Source: Geodermatophilaceae bacterium
GTDB lineage: Bacteria; Actinomycetota; Actinomycetes; Mycobacteriales; Geodermatophilaceae
Length of the DNA stretch: 15,374 bases
Assembly (NCBI GenBank): GCA_013811975.1
Contig: JACCUF010000043.1
Span: forward strand, 1-15,374
Direction: 5' to 3'
Within the stretch, counting starts at the first letter, position 1. Every line of letters starts with the position of its first letter. The notes beneath the pieces were generated by a model. The model searched no databases. It was not told the origin of the DNA and saw only the letters and a list, made by a program, of their open reading frames with translations. Below, one piece after another: positions 7,701 through 12,996 of this stretch. Made by a program: the position numbers and the translations under genes.

Positions 7701-8719
7701 CCGATGCGATTCCGGCGCATCTGCGGGTGACGTTTCGGATCGTCGACGAGCACGACCGACTTCTTGCGCAGGGCAGGGATCTCGCCGCTCTGCGCGGTCA
7801 GGTCGCGCCGCTAATCGAGGCCACCGTGCGGCAAGGTGCCGACGACCTGCTGCGAAGCGGTCTGCGCGACTGGACGTTCGGCACCCTGCCGCGTTCCCGG
7901 GAGGTCGACAGCAGCGGCCACCGGCTGGTCGTCTACCCGACTCTGGCCGACGATGGCGACTCGGTCAGCGTGCGAGTGGTCGACTCCCCGTACGAGCAGG
8001 CGGCCGGGATGCGGATCGGCGTACGACGGCTGCTGCTGATGACGATGCCCAGCCCGACCGCGGCGATCGGCAGGGGCCTGTCGACCCGAGACGGCCTGTT
8101 GCTCAGGCTCAGCCCGTACCCAAGTATTCAGGCACTCATCGAGGACTGCGCGGCCTGTGCCGTTGATGATCTGATCACGGCCAACGGCGGGGTGCCCTAC
8201 GACGAGACCGGTTTCCGAGCGCTGCAGACGGCTGTTCGCGCGCAGTTTCGCGCCGCGGTCACCGACGTGCTTGCCCGGGTCATCGAGAGTCTGCCGATCG
8301 CGCGAGATGTCGAGGCCGTCCTGGCGGAGGCACCAGGCCGACACGTACCGGTCGCAGCGATCCAGGACCTGCAGCGACAGCTGGCCGGGCTGATCCATCC
8401 GGGCTTCATCGACTCGATCGGCGGCACTCGGTTGAAGCACCTACCTCGTTATCTACGGGCGATGCTCATCCGGCTGGCGGCCCTCCCGAGGGAGGCCGCA
8501 CGCGATGCCGCCTGGCAGGCAACTGTCGAGTCGCTGACCGCCGAGTGGCAACAACTGGTGGACACCAAACCTGGCTCAGGCGCCCTCGACGCCGATCTGG
8601 ATACGATCCGCTGGATGCTGGAGGAGCTGCGGGTCAGCTTTTTCGCCCAGTCTCTGGGCAGCGCCGGTCCGGTGTCGGAGAAGCGGATCGTCAAGGCCAT
8701 GGACGCCATCTCCGCCTGA
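4733..8719 (+). CDS. hrpA: ATP-dependent RNA helicase HrpA (DEAH box)
   Basis: A 1328-residue protein of the size and layout of bacterial HrpA. Helicase motifs in order: Walker A GETGSGKTTQ (98-107), TQPRR motif Ia, DEAH at 195-198 followed by ERSLN, SAT at 227-229, the VLVFLSGEREI motif IV region, ATNVAETSLT motif V, and QRKGRCGR motif VI at 415-422. After the two RecA-like domains come a winged-helix/HA2 region (about 470-590), an OB-fold-like region (about 640-720) and a very long C-terminal DUF3418 region (about 745-1320), which marks HrpA against the shorter HrpB. It uses ATP to remodel RNA in the cytoplasm; in Escherichia coli HrpA has been tied to mRNA processing and rescue of stalled ribosomes. 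ATG 4733 and GTG 4736 are adjacent candidate starts; AATCAT at 4722-4727 could be the -10 of a leaderless transcript. Hairpin-repeat copies A and B flank the gene. Confidence 0.96.
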   Translation: MVSLPAIDQLRSRLPALMLLDEQRLRRRLDQACSTKDSALRERLTAQLTAEIEKAEVRTQRRRTSVPPLTYPPELPVSQARADLAAAIAAHQVVVVAGETGSGKTTQLPKICLELGRGIRGLIGHTQPRRLAARTIAARISDELHTPLGATVGWKVRFTDDVSSDTLVKLMTDGILLAEITRDRLLSQYDTLIIDEAHERSLNIDFLLGYLAEILPRRPDLKVIITSATIDPGRFAAHFSVILGTPVPVVEVSGRTYPVEVRYRPVIDPDDPDADPDRDQLQAILDAIDELADEPGSGDVLVFLSGEREIRDTAEALRGRLTGTAGTPPGTPGALGGTEIVPLYARLSAAEQHRVFAPHTGRRIVLATNVAETSLTVPGIRYVVDPGAARISRYSHRRKVQRLPIEPISQASANQRKGRCGRTSDGICIRLYTEADYEARPEFTDPEILRTNLASVILAMTALGIGDIAAFPFLDPPDRRTVADGVALLEELGAFEPARAVNAGQPGQTAARNRLTPIGRQLATLPVDPRFGRMIIDGDRNGCLHEVLVIVAALSIQDPRERPADKRPQADQTHARFADPASDFQALLNLWNYLGDQQKVLSGNQFRKLCQREFLHFLRLREWQDLLSQLRRATRDLGLKMSSAPEDSAGIHRSLLAGLITHIGVREGDRDYLGVRNARFAIWPGSALAKKPPRWVMAAELVETARLFGRTVARTDPESIEKLAAHLVVRTYSEPRWDAKRGAVMAVERVTLYGVPLIAGRQANYGSIDPALSRELFIQHALVEGDWTTQHAFYGHNQRLLEDVEALEDRVRRRDIRIDDEALFDLYDARIGPDVVSGRHFDSWWKQTRRVQPDLLTFDLAMLTNAAGPGAISDDAFPEAWTSGALRLPLSYRFEPGAVDDGVTVDVPVAVVNQLSGDALSWTVPGMREELVTALLRTLPKALRRNLVPIPDTVRAVLPYLDPQSPLLPGLEREIRRLAALDIPPDAWQPDAIPAHLRVTFRIVDEHDRLLAQGRDLAALRGQVAPLIEATVRQGADDLLRSGLRDWTFGTLPRSREVDSSGHRLVVYPTLADDGDSVSVRVVDSPYEQAAGMRIGVRRLLLMTMPSPTAAIGRGLSTRDGLLLRLSPYPSIQALIEDCAACAVDDLITANGGVPYDETGFRALQTAVRAQFRAAVTDVLARVIESLPIARDVEAVLAEAPGRHVPVAAIQDLQRQLAGLIHPGFIDSIGGTRLKHLPRYLRAMLIRLAALPREAARDAAWQATVESLTAEWQQLVDTKPGSGALDADLDTIRWMLEELRVSFFAQSLGSAGPVSEKRIVKAMDAISA

Positions 8720-8733
8720 CAGCACCACGGAAG

Positions 8734-8802
8734 TTGATCATCGGAACTGGGGCGGGTTTTGCCTGACTTCCGGCGATTAACCCCTGCACCTCCGATGATC
8801 AA
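8734..8802. repeat. Dispersed hairpin element, copy B (15 bases after hrpA)
   Basis: TTGATCATCGGA (8734-8745) pairs perfectly with TCCGATGATCAA (8791-8802). A nested GGGTT (8754-8758) pairs with AACCC (8779-8783), and a small GCC/GGC pairing is possible in the loop. It is the most diverged of the three copies, with a longer loop. Position after the hrpA stop would suit a terminator for hrpA, but the right arm has no T tract after it. Confidence 0.8.
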
Positions 8803-8849
8803 TTCGAGTAGGTGCGGCGGGGAGCCGTCCGGGCGGGGATCATCGGGGC

Positions 8850-9929
8850 ATGACGGTGCCGCGGCGCGAGGGACCGCACTCGGTCGCGACCGTTCCACCG
8901 GCGTCGGCCAAGCCGCGACGAATGTTGTTTCGTCGGGCTGGGCGGCGTACGAACGTGGCCTTGTTCGTCGCCCTGGTGGGCTCGTTCGTCACCGGGTGGC
9001 TGGCCTTCGGTATAGGCGCACCGGTGCCGGCATCCATCACGTCAGTCACCCACGGCGTGACCGGCCTTGCGCTGGTGGTGCTGATCCCGTGGAAGAACAC
9101 CGTCGTCGGCCGGGCACCCCGCAAGGCCATCGCGAGCCTGACCCTGCTCGGTGTCCTCGTGCTCTGCGTGGTCGCGGGGATCGTCGCGGTCCTCGGCGGT
9201 TTCCGGACGTACGCGGGTCTGACGCCGATGCAGTTCCATGTCGGAGCAGCACTGATCGCCGTACCGCTGATCGGCTGGCATGTCGTAGGCCACCGTCGCC
9301 GTCAAGGACCACGCCGCACCGATCTGTCCCGTCGGCAGCTCCTACAGACGGCGGGACTGGCGGCCGGCGCGGGAGCGGCCTATCTCGTCGTCGAGGGTGC
9401 CGGGCGGCTGAGCGGCTCCCCAGCCGCCGACCGTCGCCAGACCGGGTCGCACGAACTCGACCCCGAGCAGATGCCGGTGACGATCTGGCTGTTCGACGAC
9501 GTCCCCGCCCTCGAGCCGACCGAACACGTGGTCAGGGTCGATCAGCAGTCATTCACGTCCGCGGCGCTGTCGCAGCGGCCGGAGGCGTCCGAGTTCGAGG
9601 CGACCCTGGACTGTACGAACGGCTGGTATGCGACGGCACCCTGGCGCGGAGTGCGCCTCGCCGACCTGCTCGACCCGGGCCGGGTTCGCGGCGCACGCAG
9701 CATTCGGGTCACCAGCACGACCGGGTACGCCCGCATCTTCCCCGTACGAGACGTCGACCTGCTGTGGCTGGCCACCGAGTTGAACGGACGTCCCCTCACG
9801 GCCGGACACGGAGCCCCGGTACGCCTGGTCGCTCCCGGACGTCGTGGCTTCTGGTGGGTGAAGTGGGTCGACACGGTCGAACTGAGCGAAGACCCCTGGT
9901 GGTGGCAACTCCCCTTCCCCGCCCAATGA
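8850..9929 (+). CDS. Membrane-anchored molybdopterin-dependent oxidoreductase (sulfite oxidase/YedY-type domain with N-terminal membrane domain)
   Basis: A 359-residue protein in two parts. The N-terminal half has four hydrophobic helices (about 36-54, 64-80, 95-117, 127-147). It carries membrane histidines H69, H130 and H144 and a border H148 that could bind heme b. Next comes SRRQLLQ (160-166) with a hydrophobic stretch (167-183), resembling an internal twin-arginine signal. The C-terminal part (about 205-350) matches the sulfite-oxidase-like molybdopterin-binding domain: C254 in LDCTNGWY is the expected molybdenum ligand, followed by WRGVRLADLLD and HGAPVRLVAPGRRGFWWVKW, typical of cofactor binding. 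The catalytic part should face outside the membrane and exchange electrons through the membrane part. Substrate unknown; MsrP/YedY relatives reduce sulfoxides. Rv0218 of M. tuberculosis seems similar from memory. ATG 8850 is the first good start; GATCAT six bases upstream could be a -10. It is probably a single-gene unit. Confidence 0.88.
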   Translation: MTVPRREGPHSVATVPPASAKPRRMLFRRAGRRTNVALFVALVGSFVTGWLAFGIGAPVPASITSVTHGVTGLALVVLIPWKNTVVGRAPRKAIASLTLLGVLVLCVVAGIVAVLGGFRTYAGLTPMQFHVGAALIAVPLIGWHVVGHRRRQGPRRTDLSRRQLLQTAGLAAGAGAAYLVVEGAGRLSGSPAADRRQTGSHELDPEQMPVTIWLFDDVPALEPTEHVVRVDQQSFTSAALSQRPEASEFEATLDCTNGWYATAPWRGVRLADLLDPGRVRGARSIRVTSTTGYARIFPVRDVDLLWLATELNGRPLTAGHGAPVRLVAPGRRGFWWVKWVDTVELSEDPWWWQLPFPAQ

Positions 9930-9964
9930 CCCTGATCCCCGACCCCGGTCCCGCATCGCCGGCC

Positions 9965-10027
9965 CGCAGTTTTCGCGATAACGGCGCGATTGACCGCGTC
10001 AAACGCGCAGTTTTCGCGATAGCGGCG
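9965..10027. repeat. Two 22-bp direct repeats flanking a small palindrome
   Basis: CGCAGTTTTCGCGATA begins both copies (9965-9986 and 10006-10027); the full 22 bases differ at one position only and start 41 bases apart. Between and overlapping them is an inverted repeat: TTGAC-CGC-GTCAA, extending to CGCGATTGAC (9985-9994) and GTCAAACGCG (9998-10007) with one mismatch. The block sits between the oxidoreductase stop and the second helicase gene, upstream of that gene's likely -10. A regulatory or structural-repeat role is possible; nothing here identifies a binding protein. Confidence 0.75.
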
Positions 10028-10062
10028 AGATGGGGGCCCTAAGCGGTATTCGGCAGTGGACC

Positions 10063-10068
10063 TAGGCT
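10063..10068 (+). promoter_or_regulatory. Putative -10 element (TAGGCT) of the second helicase gene
   Basis: TAGGCT is a good TAnnnT hexamer ending 8 bases before GTG 10077. It favours GTG 10077, with a leaderless or nearly leaderless mRNA, over the in-frame GTG 10056, which lies upstream of the -10. Confidence 0.45.
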
Positions 10069-10076
10069 GGGGCGTT

Positions 10077-11765
10077 GTGTCCCTTCCTGCCCTCCGCTCC
10101 TGGCAGCGGGCCGCGATGGAGTCCTACCTCGAGGCCAGGCCGCGCGACTGGTTGGTGACCGCGACACCCGGCGCCGGCAAGACGACCTACGCCCTGGCCA
10201 CCGCACGCCAGCTGTGGGATTCCGGGGTCATCCGGCGAATTGTGGTCGTCACCCCTACCGATCATCTGCGCAGCCAGTGGCGGGGCGCTGCGGTACGGGC
10301 CGGGTTCCGGCTCGACGCCGTACCCAACGGTGAACGCCTCCCCGCCGATGCCCATGGAGCCGTCGTCACCTACGCCCAGGTCGCGGCGCAACCCGCGCTG
10401 CACCGGGCCCGGACCAACGGCCGGGCGACCTTGGTGATCTTCGACGAGATCCACCACGCCGGGGATGCGATGTCGTGGGGTACCGCGGCGGTCGATGCCT
10501 TCGAACCCGCCAGACGGCGGCTGTCGATCACCGGTACGCCGTTTCGCAGCGACCAGGCCCGCATCCCGCACATCCGCTACGACGCCGCATCCGATGGCGG
10601 GTCGGTCTCGGTGGCCGACTTCACCTACGCCTACAAGAACGCGCTGGCCGACGGAGTCGTACGTCCGGTGCTCTTCGCCGCGTACTCCGGGGTGTCCCGC
10701 TGGGAGAACTCCGCGGGCGCCGTCCTCGAAGCCACGCTCGGCGACCACGACCTGTCCCGGATCACCGAGCAGGCCGCCTGGCGAACGGCGCTGAGCCCCG
10801 ACGGCGGCTGGATCCCGCACGTGCTGGCCGCCGCCGATCACCGGCTCGACGAACTCCGAGCGGGCCGGATGCCTGATGCCGGCGGCCTGGTCCTGGCCTC
10901 CAATCAGGAGCACGCCCGCGCGTACGCCGATGTCCTGCTCCGCCTGACCGGCACCAAGCCAATGCTCGTGCTCTCCGACGAGCCGGACTCCTCCAAACGG
11001 ATCGAATCCTTCACCGACGATCCCGACCAGCGGTTCCTGGTCGCCGTACGTCAGGTCGCCGAGGGCGTGGACATCCCACGACTGGCAGTCGGCGTGTACG
11101 CCACGAGTGCTTGCACCGCACTGTTCTTCGCCCAAGCAGTGGGAAGGTTCGTACGGTCGCGGCGCCGCGGTGAGACAGCGACGATCTTCCTTCCGGCCGT
11201 ACGCAATCTGCTCGCGCTCGCGGCCAAACTCGAGGAGGAGCGCGACCACGTCCTGGTACCCAAGCAGTCCGCTGTGGAGGATGTCGCTGGGTTCGAGAAG
11301 CGAGCCGACCGACTCGAGCCGACCGGAGCGTTCACCGCACTGGAGGCCAGCGCGGAGTTCGCACACCTGGTGGCCAGCGGCGCGGCCCATACCGGCACCG
11401 CGGGAGTCAGTGAGGACGACGCCGACTTCCTGGGCCTGCCGGGGCTGCTCACCGCCGACCAGGAAGCAACGCTGCTGCGCTCTCGTGACGAGCGGGCCCG
11501 ACGAGTCGCGAAGGGATCCCGGCGGCTCACGATCGACGGGGACCCGCTGGGCCTATCGAGGGCCGCCCGCATGACCGACGACCTGGTCGACCCGATGCTC
11601 GTGCGCCGAGCACTGGCCACAGCGGTGTCCGAACGCGCTCAGTCCACCGGCCAGGCGCACGCCGACGTCTACGCGGCACTGATGCGGTTGGTTCCTGGGC
11701 CGCGCAGCGCCGATGCCACCGTACGCACGCTGAAGGCGCGCCTGGCCGCCCTCGCCCAGCTCTGA
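10077..11765 (+). CDS. DEAD/DEAH-box superfamily II helicase
   Basis: A 562-residue protein. It opens with the Q-like LRSWQRAA element (6-13), then Walker A ATPGAGKTT (29-37), a VVVTPTDHLRSQW motif Ia segment, the Walker B variant DEIHH (123-127) and TGTP (152-155). The second RecA domain has VRQVAEGVDIPRL as motif V and QAVGRFVRS (353-361) with arginine fingers as motif VI. The DEIHH box and overall order resemble DNA-acting SF2 enzymes of the XPB/RecG-like or restriction-helicase (ResIII) group more than RNA DEAD-box proteins. The last 160 residues are charged and helical and I do not recognise a domain; no nuclease motif is visible. Likely role: ATP-driven translocation or unwinding in the cytoplasm, substrate unknown. 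I choose GTG 10077 because of TAGGCT at 10063-10068 and because MSLPALRSWQ fits related N-termini; GTG 10056 would add seven residues. Confidence 0.88.
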   Translation: MSLPALRSWQRAAMESYLEARPRDWLVTATPGAGKTTYALATARQLWDSGVIRRIVVVTPTDHLRSQWRGAAVRAGFRLDAVPNGERLPADAHGAVVTYAQVAAQPALHRARTNGRATLVIFDEIHHAGDAMSWGTAAVDAFEPARRRLSITGTPFRSDQARIPHIRYDAASDGGSVSVADFTYAYKNALADGVVRPVLFAAYSGVSRWENSAGAVLEATLGDHDLSRITEQAAWRTALSPDGGWIPHVLAAADHRLDELRAGRMPDAGGLVLASNQEHARAYADVLLRLTGTKPMLVLSDEPDSSKRIESFTDDPDQRFLVAVRQVAEGVDIPRLAVGVYATSACTALFFAQAVGRFVRSRRRGETATIFLPAVRNLLALAAKLEEERDHVLVPKQSAVEDVAGFEKRADRLEPTGAFTALEASAEFAHLVASGAAHTGTAGVSEDDADFLGLPGLLTADQEATLLRSRDERARRVAKGSRRLTIDGDPLGLSRAARMTDDLVDPMLVRRALATAVSERAQSTGQAHADVYAALMRLVPGPRSADATVRTLKARLAALAQL

Positions 11766-11773
11766 AGCCACCC

Positions 11774-11797
11774 GCAACCGCGCAACCGCGCAACCGC
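11774..11797. repeat. Three tandem copies of GCAACCGC
   Basis: Three perfect 8-bp units lie head to tail in the 53-base gap between the helicase and DUF952 genes, ending 8 bases before the putative -10 of the latter. Slipped-strand variation in copy number would change the spacing upstream of that promoter. Confidence 0.8.
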
Positions 11798-11805
11798 GCG
11801 TACGG

Positions 11806-11811
11806 CATCAT
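11806..11811 (+). promoter_or_regulatory. Putative -10 element (CATCAT) of the DUF952 gene
   Basis: CATCAT lies 7 bases before GTG 11819, with A at position 2 and T at position 6. It is a weaker match than the TAnnnT boxes elsewhere, and the gene could also be read through from the helicase. Confidence 0.3.
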
Positions 11812-11818
11812 TGGCGAG

Positions 11819-12178
11819 GTGCTCTTCCACATCTGCACCGATCAGGAATGGCAACGGGCACGGGTCGCCGGCTCTTACCTCGCCGAGGCACTAACCCAGG
11901 ACGGTTTCGTCCATTGCTCGGACCCTGGGACCGTGCACCTGCCGGCGAATCGTCTATACGCCGGTCGCAACGATCTGGTCCTGCTGCAGATCGATCCGGC
12001 TCGCGTGTCCGTGCCGGTCAAGTGGGAGCCGGGCCTCGACGAGGATCCGGCCGGACCGTGGTTTCCGCACATCTACGGCGAGATCAACCTTGACGCCGTC
12101 GTCGCGGTGCACCCTTTCGTGCTCAACCAGGGCGGCCGCTTCACCCCTGTACAACCCGACCTGACGCCACCTGCCTGA
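11819..12178 (+). CDS. DUF952 domain protein
   Basis: A 119-residue soluble protein that is essentially one DUF952 domain (PF06108). Visible hallmarks are LFHICTDQEW at the start (2-11), GFVHCS (29-34), an LVLLQID strand (53-59), and FPHIYGEINLDAVV (82-95) near the end; the last 20 residues are a loose tail. The family is widespread and uncharacterised. From memory it is grouped with ADP-ribosyltransferase-like folds, and H4, the HCS segment and E88 would then be candidate active-site positions; this is inference only. GTG 11819 is the start because the domain begins immediately with it and CATCAT lies 7 bases upstream. It is 53 bases downstream of the helicase and convergent with the lytic transglycosylase gene, with hairpin copy C between them. 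Confidence 0.88.
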   Translation: MLFHICTDQEWQRARVAGSYLAEALTQDGFVHCSDPGTVHLPANRLYAGRNDLVLLQIDPARVSVPVKWEPGLDEDPAGPWFPHIYGEINLDAVVAVHPFVLNQGGRFTPVQPDLTPPA

Positions 12179-12194
12179 GTCCCGGCGCAGACTC

Positions 12195-12260
12195 CTGTTG
12201 ATCATCGGCAAAGGAGGGGTTTGCGTCGCTTTAACCCCCCGCTTTGCCGATGATCAACAG
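12195..12260. repeat. Dispersed hairpin element, copy C (between convergent genes)
   Basis: CTGTTGATCATCGGCAAAG (12195-12213) and its exact reverse complement (12242-12260) form a perfect 19-bp stem, the longest of the three copies. After a short mismatch a second stem GGGGTT (12216-12221) pairs with AACCCC (12233-12238). Placed 16 bases after the DUF952 stop and 36 bases past the transglycosylase stop, it is well positioned as a bidirectional terminator, although no T tract follows on either strand. Confidence 0.85.
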
Positions 12261-12296
12261 CTGGACGCCAGAGGCGGTAGACGGGGTCGGACTTAC

Positions 12297-12947
12297 TCAG
12301 TCCGCCAGTCTAGCGGCGGAGTAGGTGTCGGCGTAGGCCAACACTTCGGCGACGTAGCTGGACGAGCGGTTGTACCGCGTGATCGCCACCGTCAACTCCG
12401 TACGGTCGGTGAGGTCGGCCGGCGCAGCGCCGCATAGGTAGGCCGCGGCGCCGAGGGTCGCGTCGAAGATGTTGTGTGGGTCGCTCGTACCGTCGTCGTT
12501 GCCGTCCCTGCCCCACCGCGCCCACGTCTGCGGGAGGAACTGCATCGGACCGACGGCTCGGTCGTACTCGAGGTCGCCGTCCAAAATGCCCCCGTCGGAA
12601 TCCGGGAACGGCGTGATGTTGCCACCGACTCCGGACCCGTCCAGCCGCGGCCCGATGACCTGTGGGGTCACGTCGCCGTTGGCGGTTAGCGTGCGTCCGC
12701 CGGCGTGAGCGGACTCAACCGCGCCGACGCCGGCCAGGATCGACCAGCTCATACCGGAGCAGTTGGGAGCCGACTCCGCGATTCGGGCCGCCGCGTTGAC
12801 GTAGGCATCCAGCACCAGCGGCGGTACGGGTCGGGCCGCCGCGTCACTTCGGGCATCCCGCACAGGGGATCCGAGCGCGTTGACCGAGATTGCGGCCAGC
12901 ACGCCGATCACGACGGCGCCGAGCAGTACGCGCAGCCACCGGATCAC
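12297..12947 (-). CDS. Membrane-anchored or secreted lytic transglycosylase (SLT_2/MltB-like fold)
   Basis: A 216-residue protein. A short basic start and hydrophobic residues 6-25 form a signal anchor or uncleaved signal peptide. The domain follows: WSILAGVGAVESAH (68-81) with the likely catalytic glutamate E78, an insertion with NGDVTPQVIGPRLDG, then AVGPMQFLPQTW (131-142), DPHNIFDATLGAAAYL (157-171) and the RYNRSSSYVAEVL segment, as in soluble-lysozyme-like transglycosylases. C63 and C172 could form a disulfide outside the cell. It should cut the glycan strands of peptidoglycan between N-acetylmuramic acid and N-acetylglucosamine. The frame reaches TTG 12971, but a -10-like TACAGT (12960-12955) lies 7 bases before GTG 12947, which I take as the start; GTG 12956 is another option. 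It lies downstream of paaK with its own apparent promoter, so co-regulation with paaK is doubtful. Confidence 0.88.
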   Translation of the reverse strand: MIRWLRVLLGAVVIGVLAAISVNALGSPVRDARSDAAARPVPPLVLDAYVNAAARIAESAPNCSGMSWSILAGVGAVESAHAGGRTLTANGDVTPQVIGPRLDGSGVGGNITPFPDSDGGILDGDLEYDRAVGPMQFLPQTWARWGRDGNDDGTSDPHNIFDATLGAAAYLCGAAPADLTDRTELTVAITRYNRSSSYVAEVLAYADTYSAARLAD

Positions 12948-12954
12948 TTCCACC

Positions 12955-12960
12955 ACTGTA
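12955..12960 (-). promoter_or_regulatory. Putative -10 element (TACAGT) of the lytic transglycosylase gene
   Basis: On the minus strand TACAGT sits 7 bases before GTG 12947. It is a strong TAnnnT match and decides between several in-frame starts. Confidence 0.45.
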
Positions 12961-12970
12961 CGAGCCGCCA

Positions 12971-12996
12971 ATCCGCCGTGATGGCCTGCGGCGGAT
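12971..12996 (-). terminator. GC-rich hairpin at the end of paaK
   Basis: ATCCGCCG (12971-12978) and CGGCGGAT (12989-12996) form an 8-bp stem with a 10-base loop. The stem starts at the last base of the paaK stop codon and ends 10 bases before the next gene's putative -10. It would separate paaK from the transglycosylase gene. There is no T run, so it would be an intrinsic terminator without a U tail or an mRNA-end stabiliser. Confidence 0.45.

Noticed and set aside
4646..8802. hrpA as cargo of a composite mobile element bounded by hairpin copies A and B
   Set aside because: There is no transposase, no target-site duplication that I can see, hrpA composition matches its neighbours, and a third copy occurs elsewhere.
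9965..10027. The direct repeats as a CRISPR array
   Set aside because: There are only two copies with a 19-base gap that is itself palindromic, and no cas genes.
8759..10042. A 427-codon plus-strand frame overlapping the oxidoreductase gene
   Set aside because: It is a frame-shifted shadow: the in-frame alternative at 8850 has membrane helices and the molybdenum-site cysteine, while this one is Arg/Pro/Ser-rich.
10062..11390. A 442-codon open frame antisense to the second helicase
   Set aside because: The composition is biased (Gly/Arg/Val/Asp rich), there is no motif, and the sense strand has convincing Walker A, DEIHH and motif VI.
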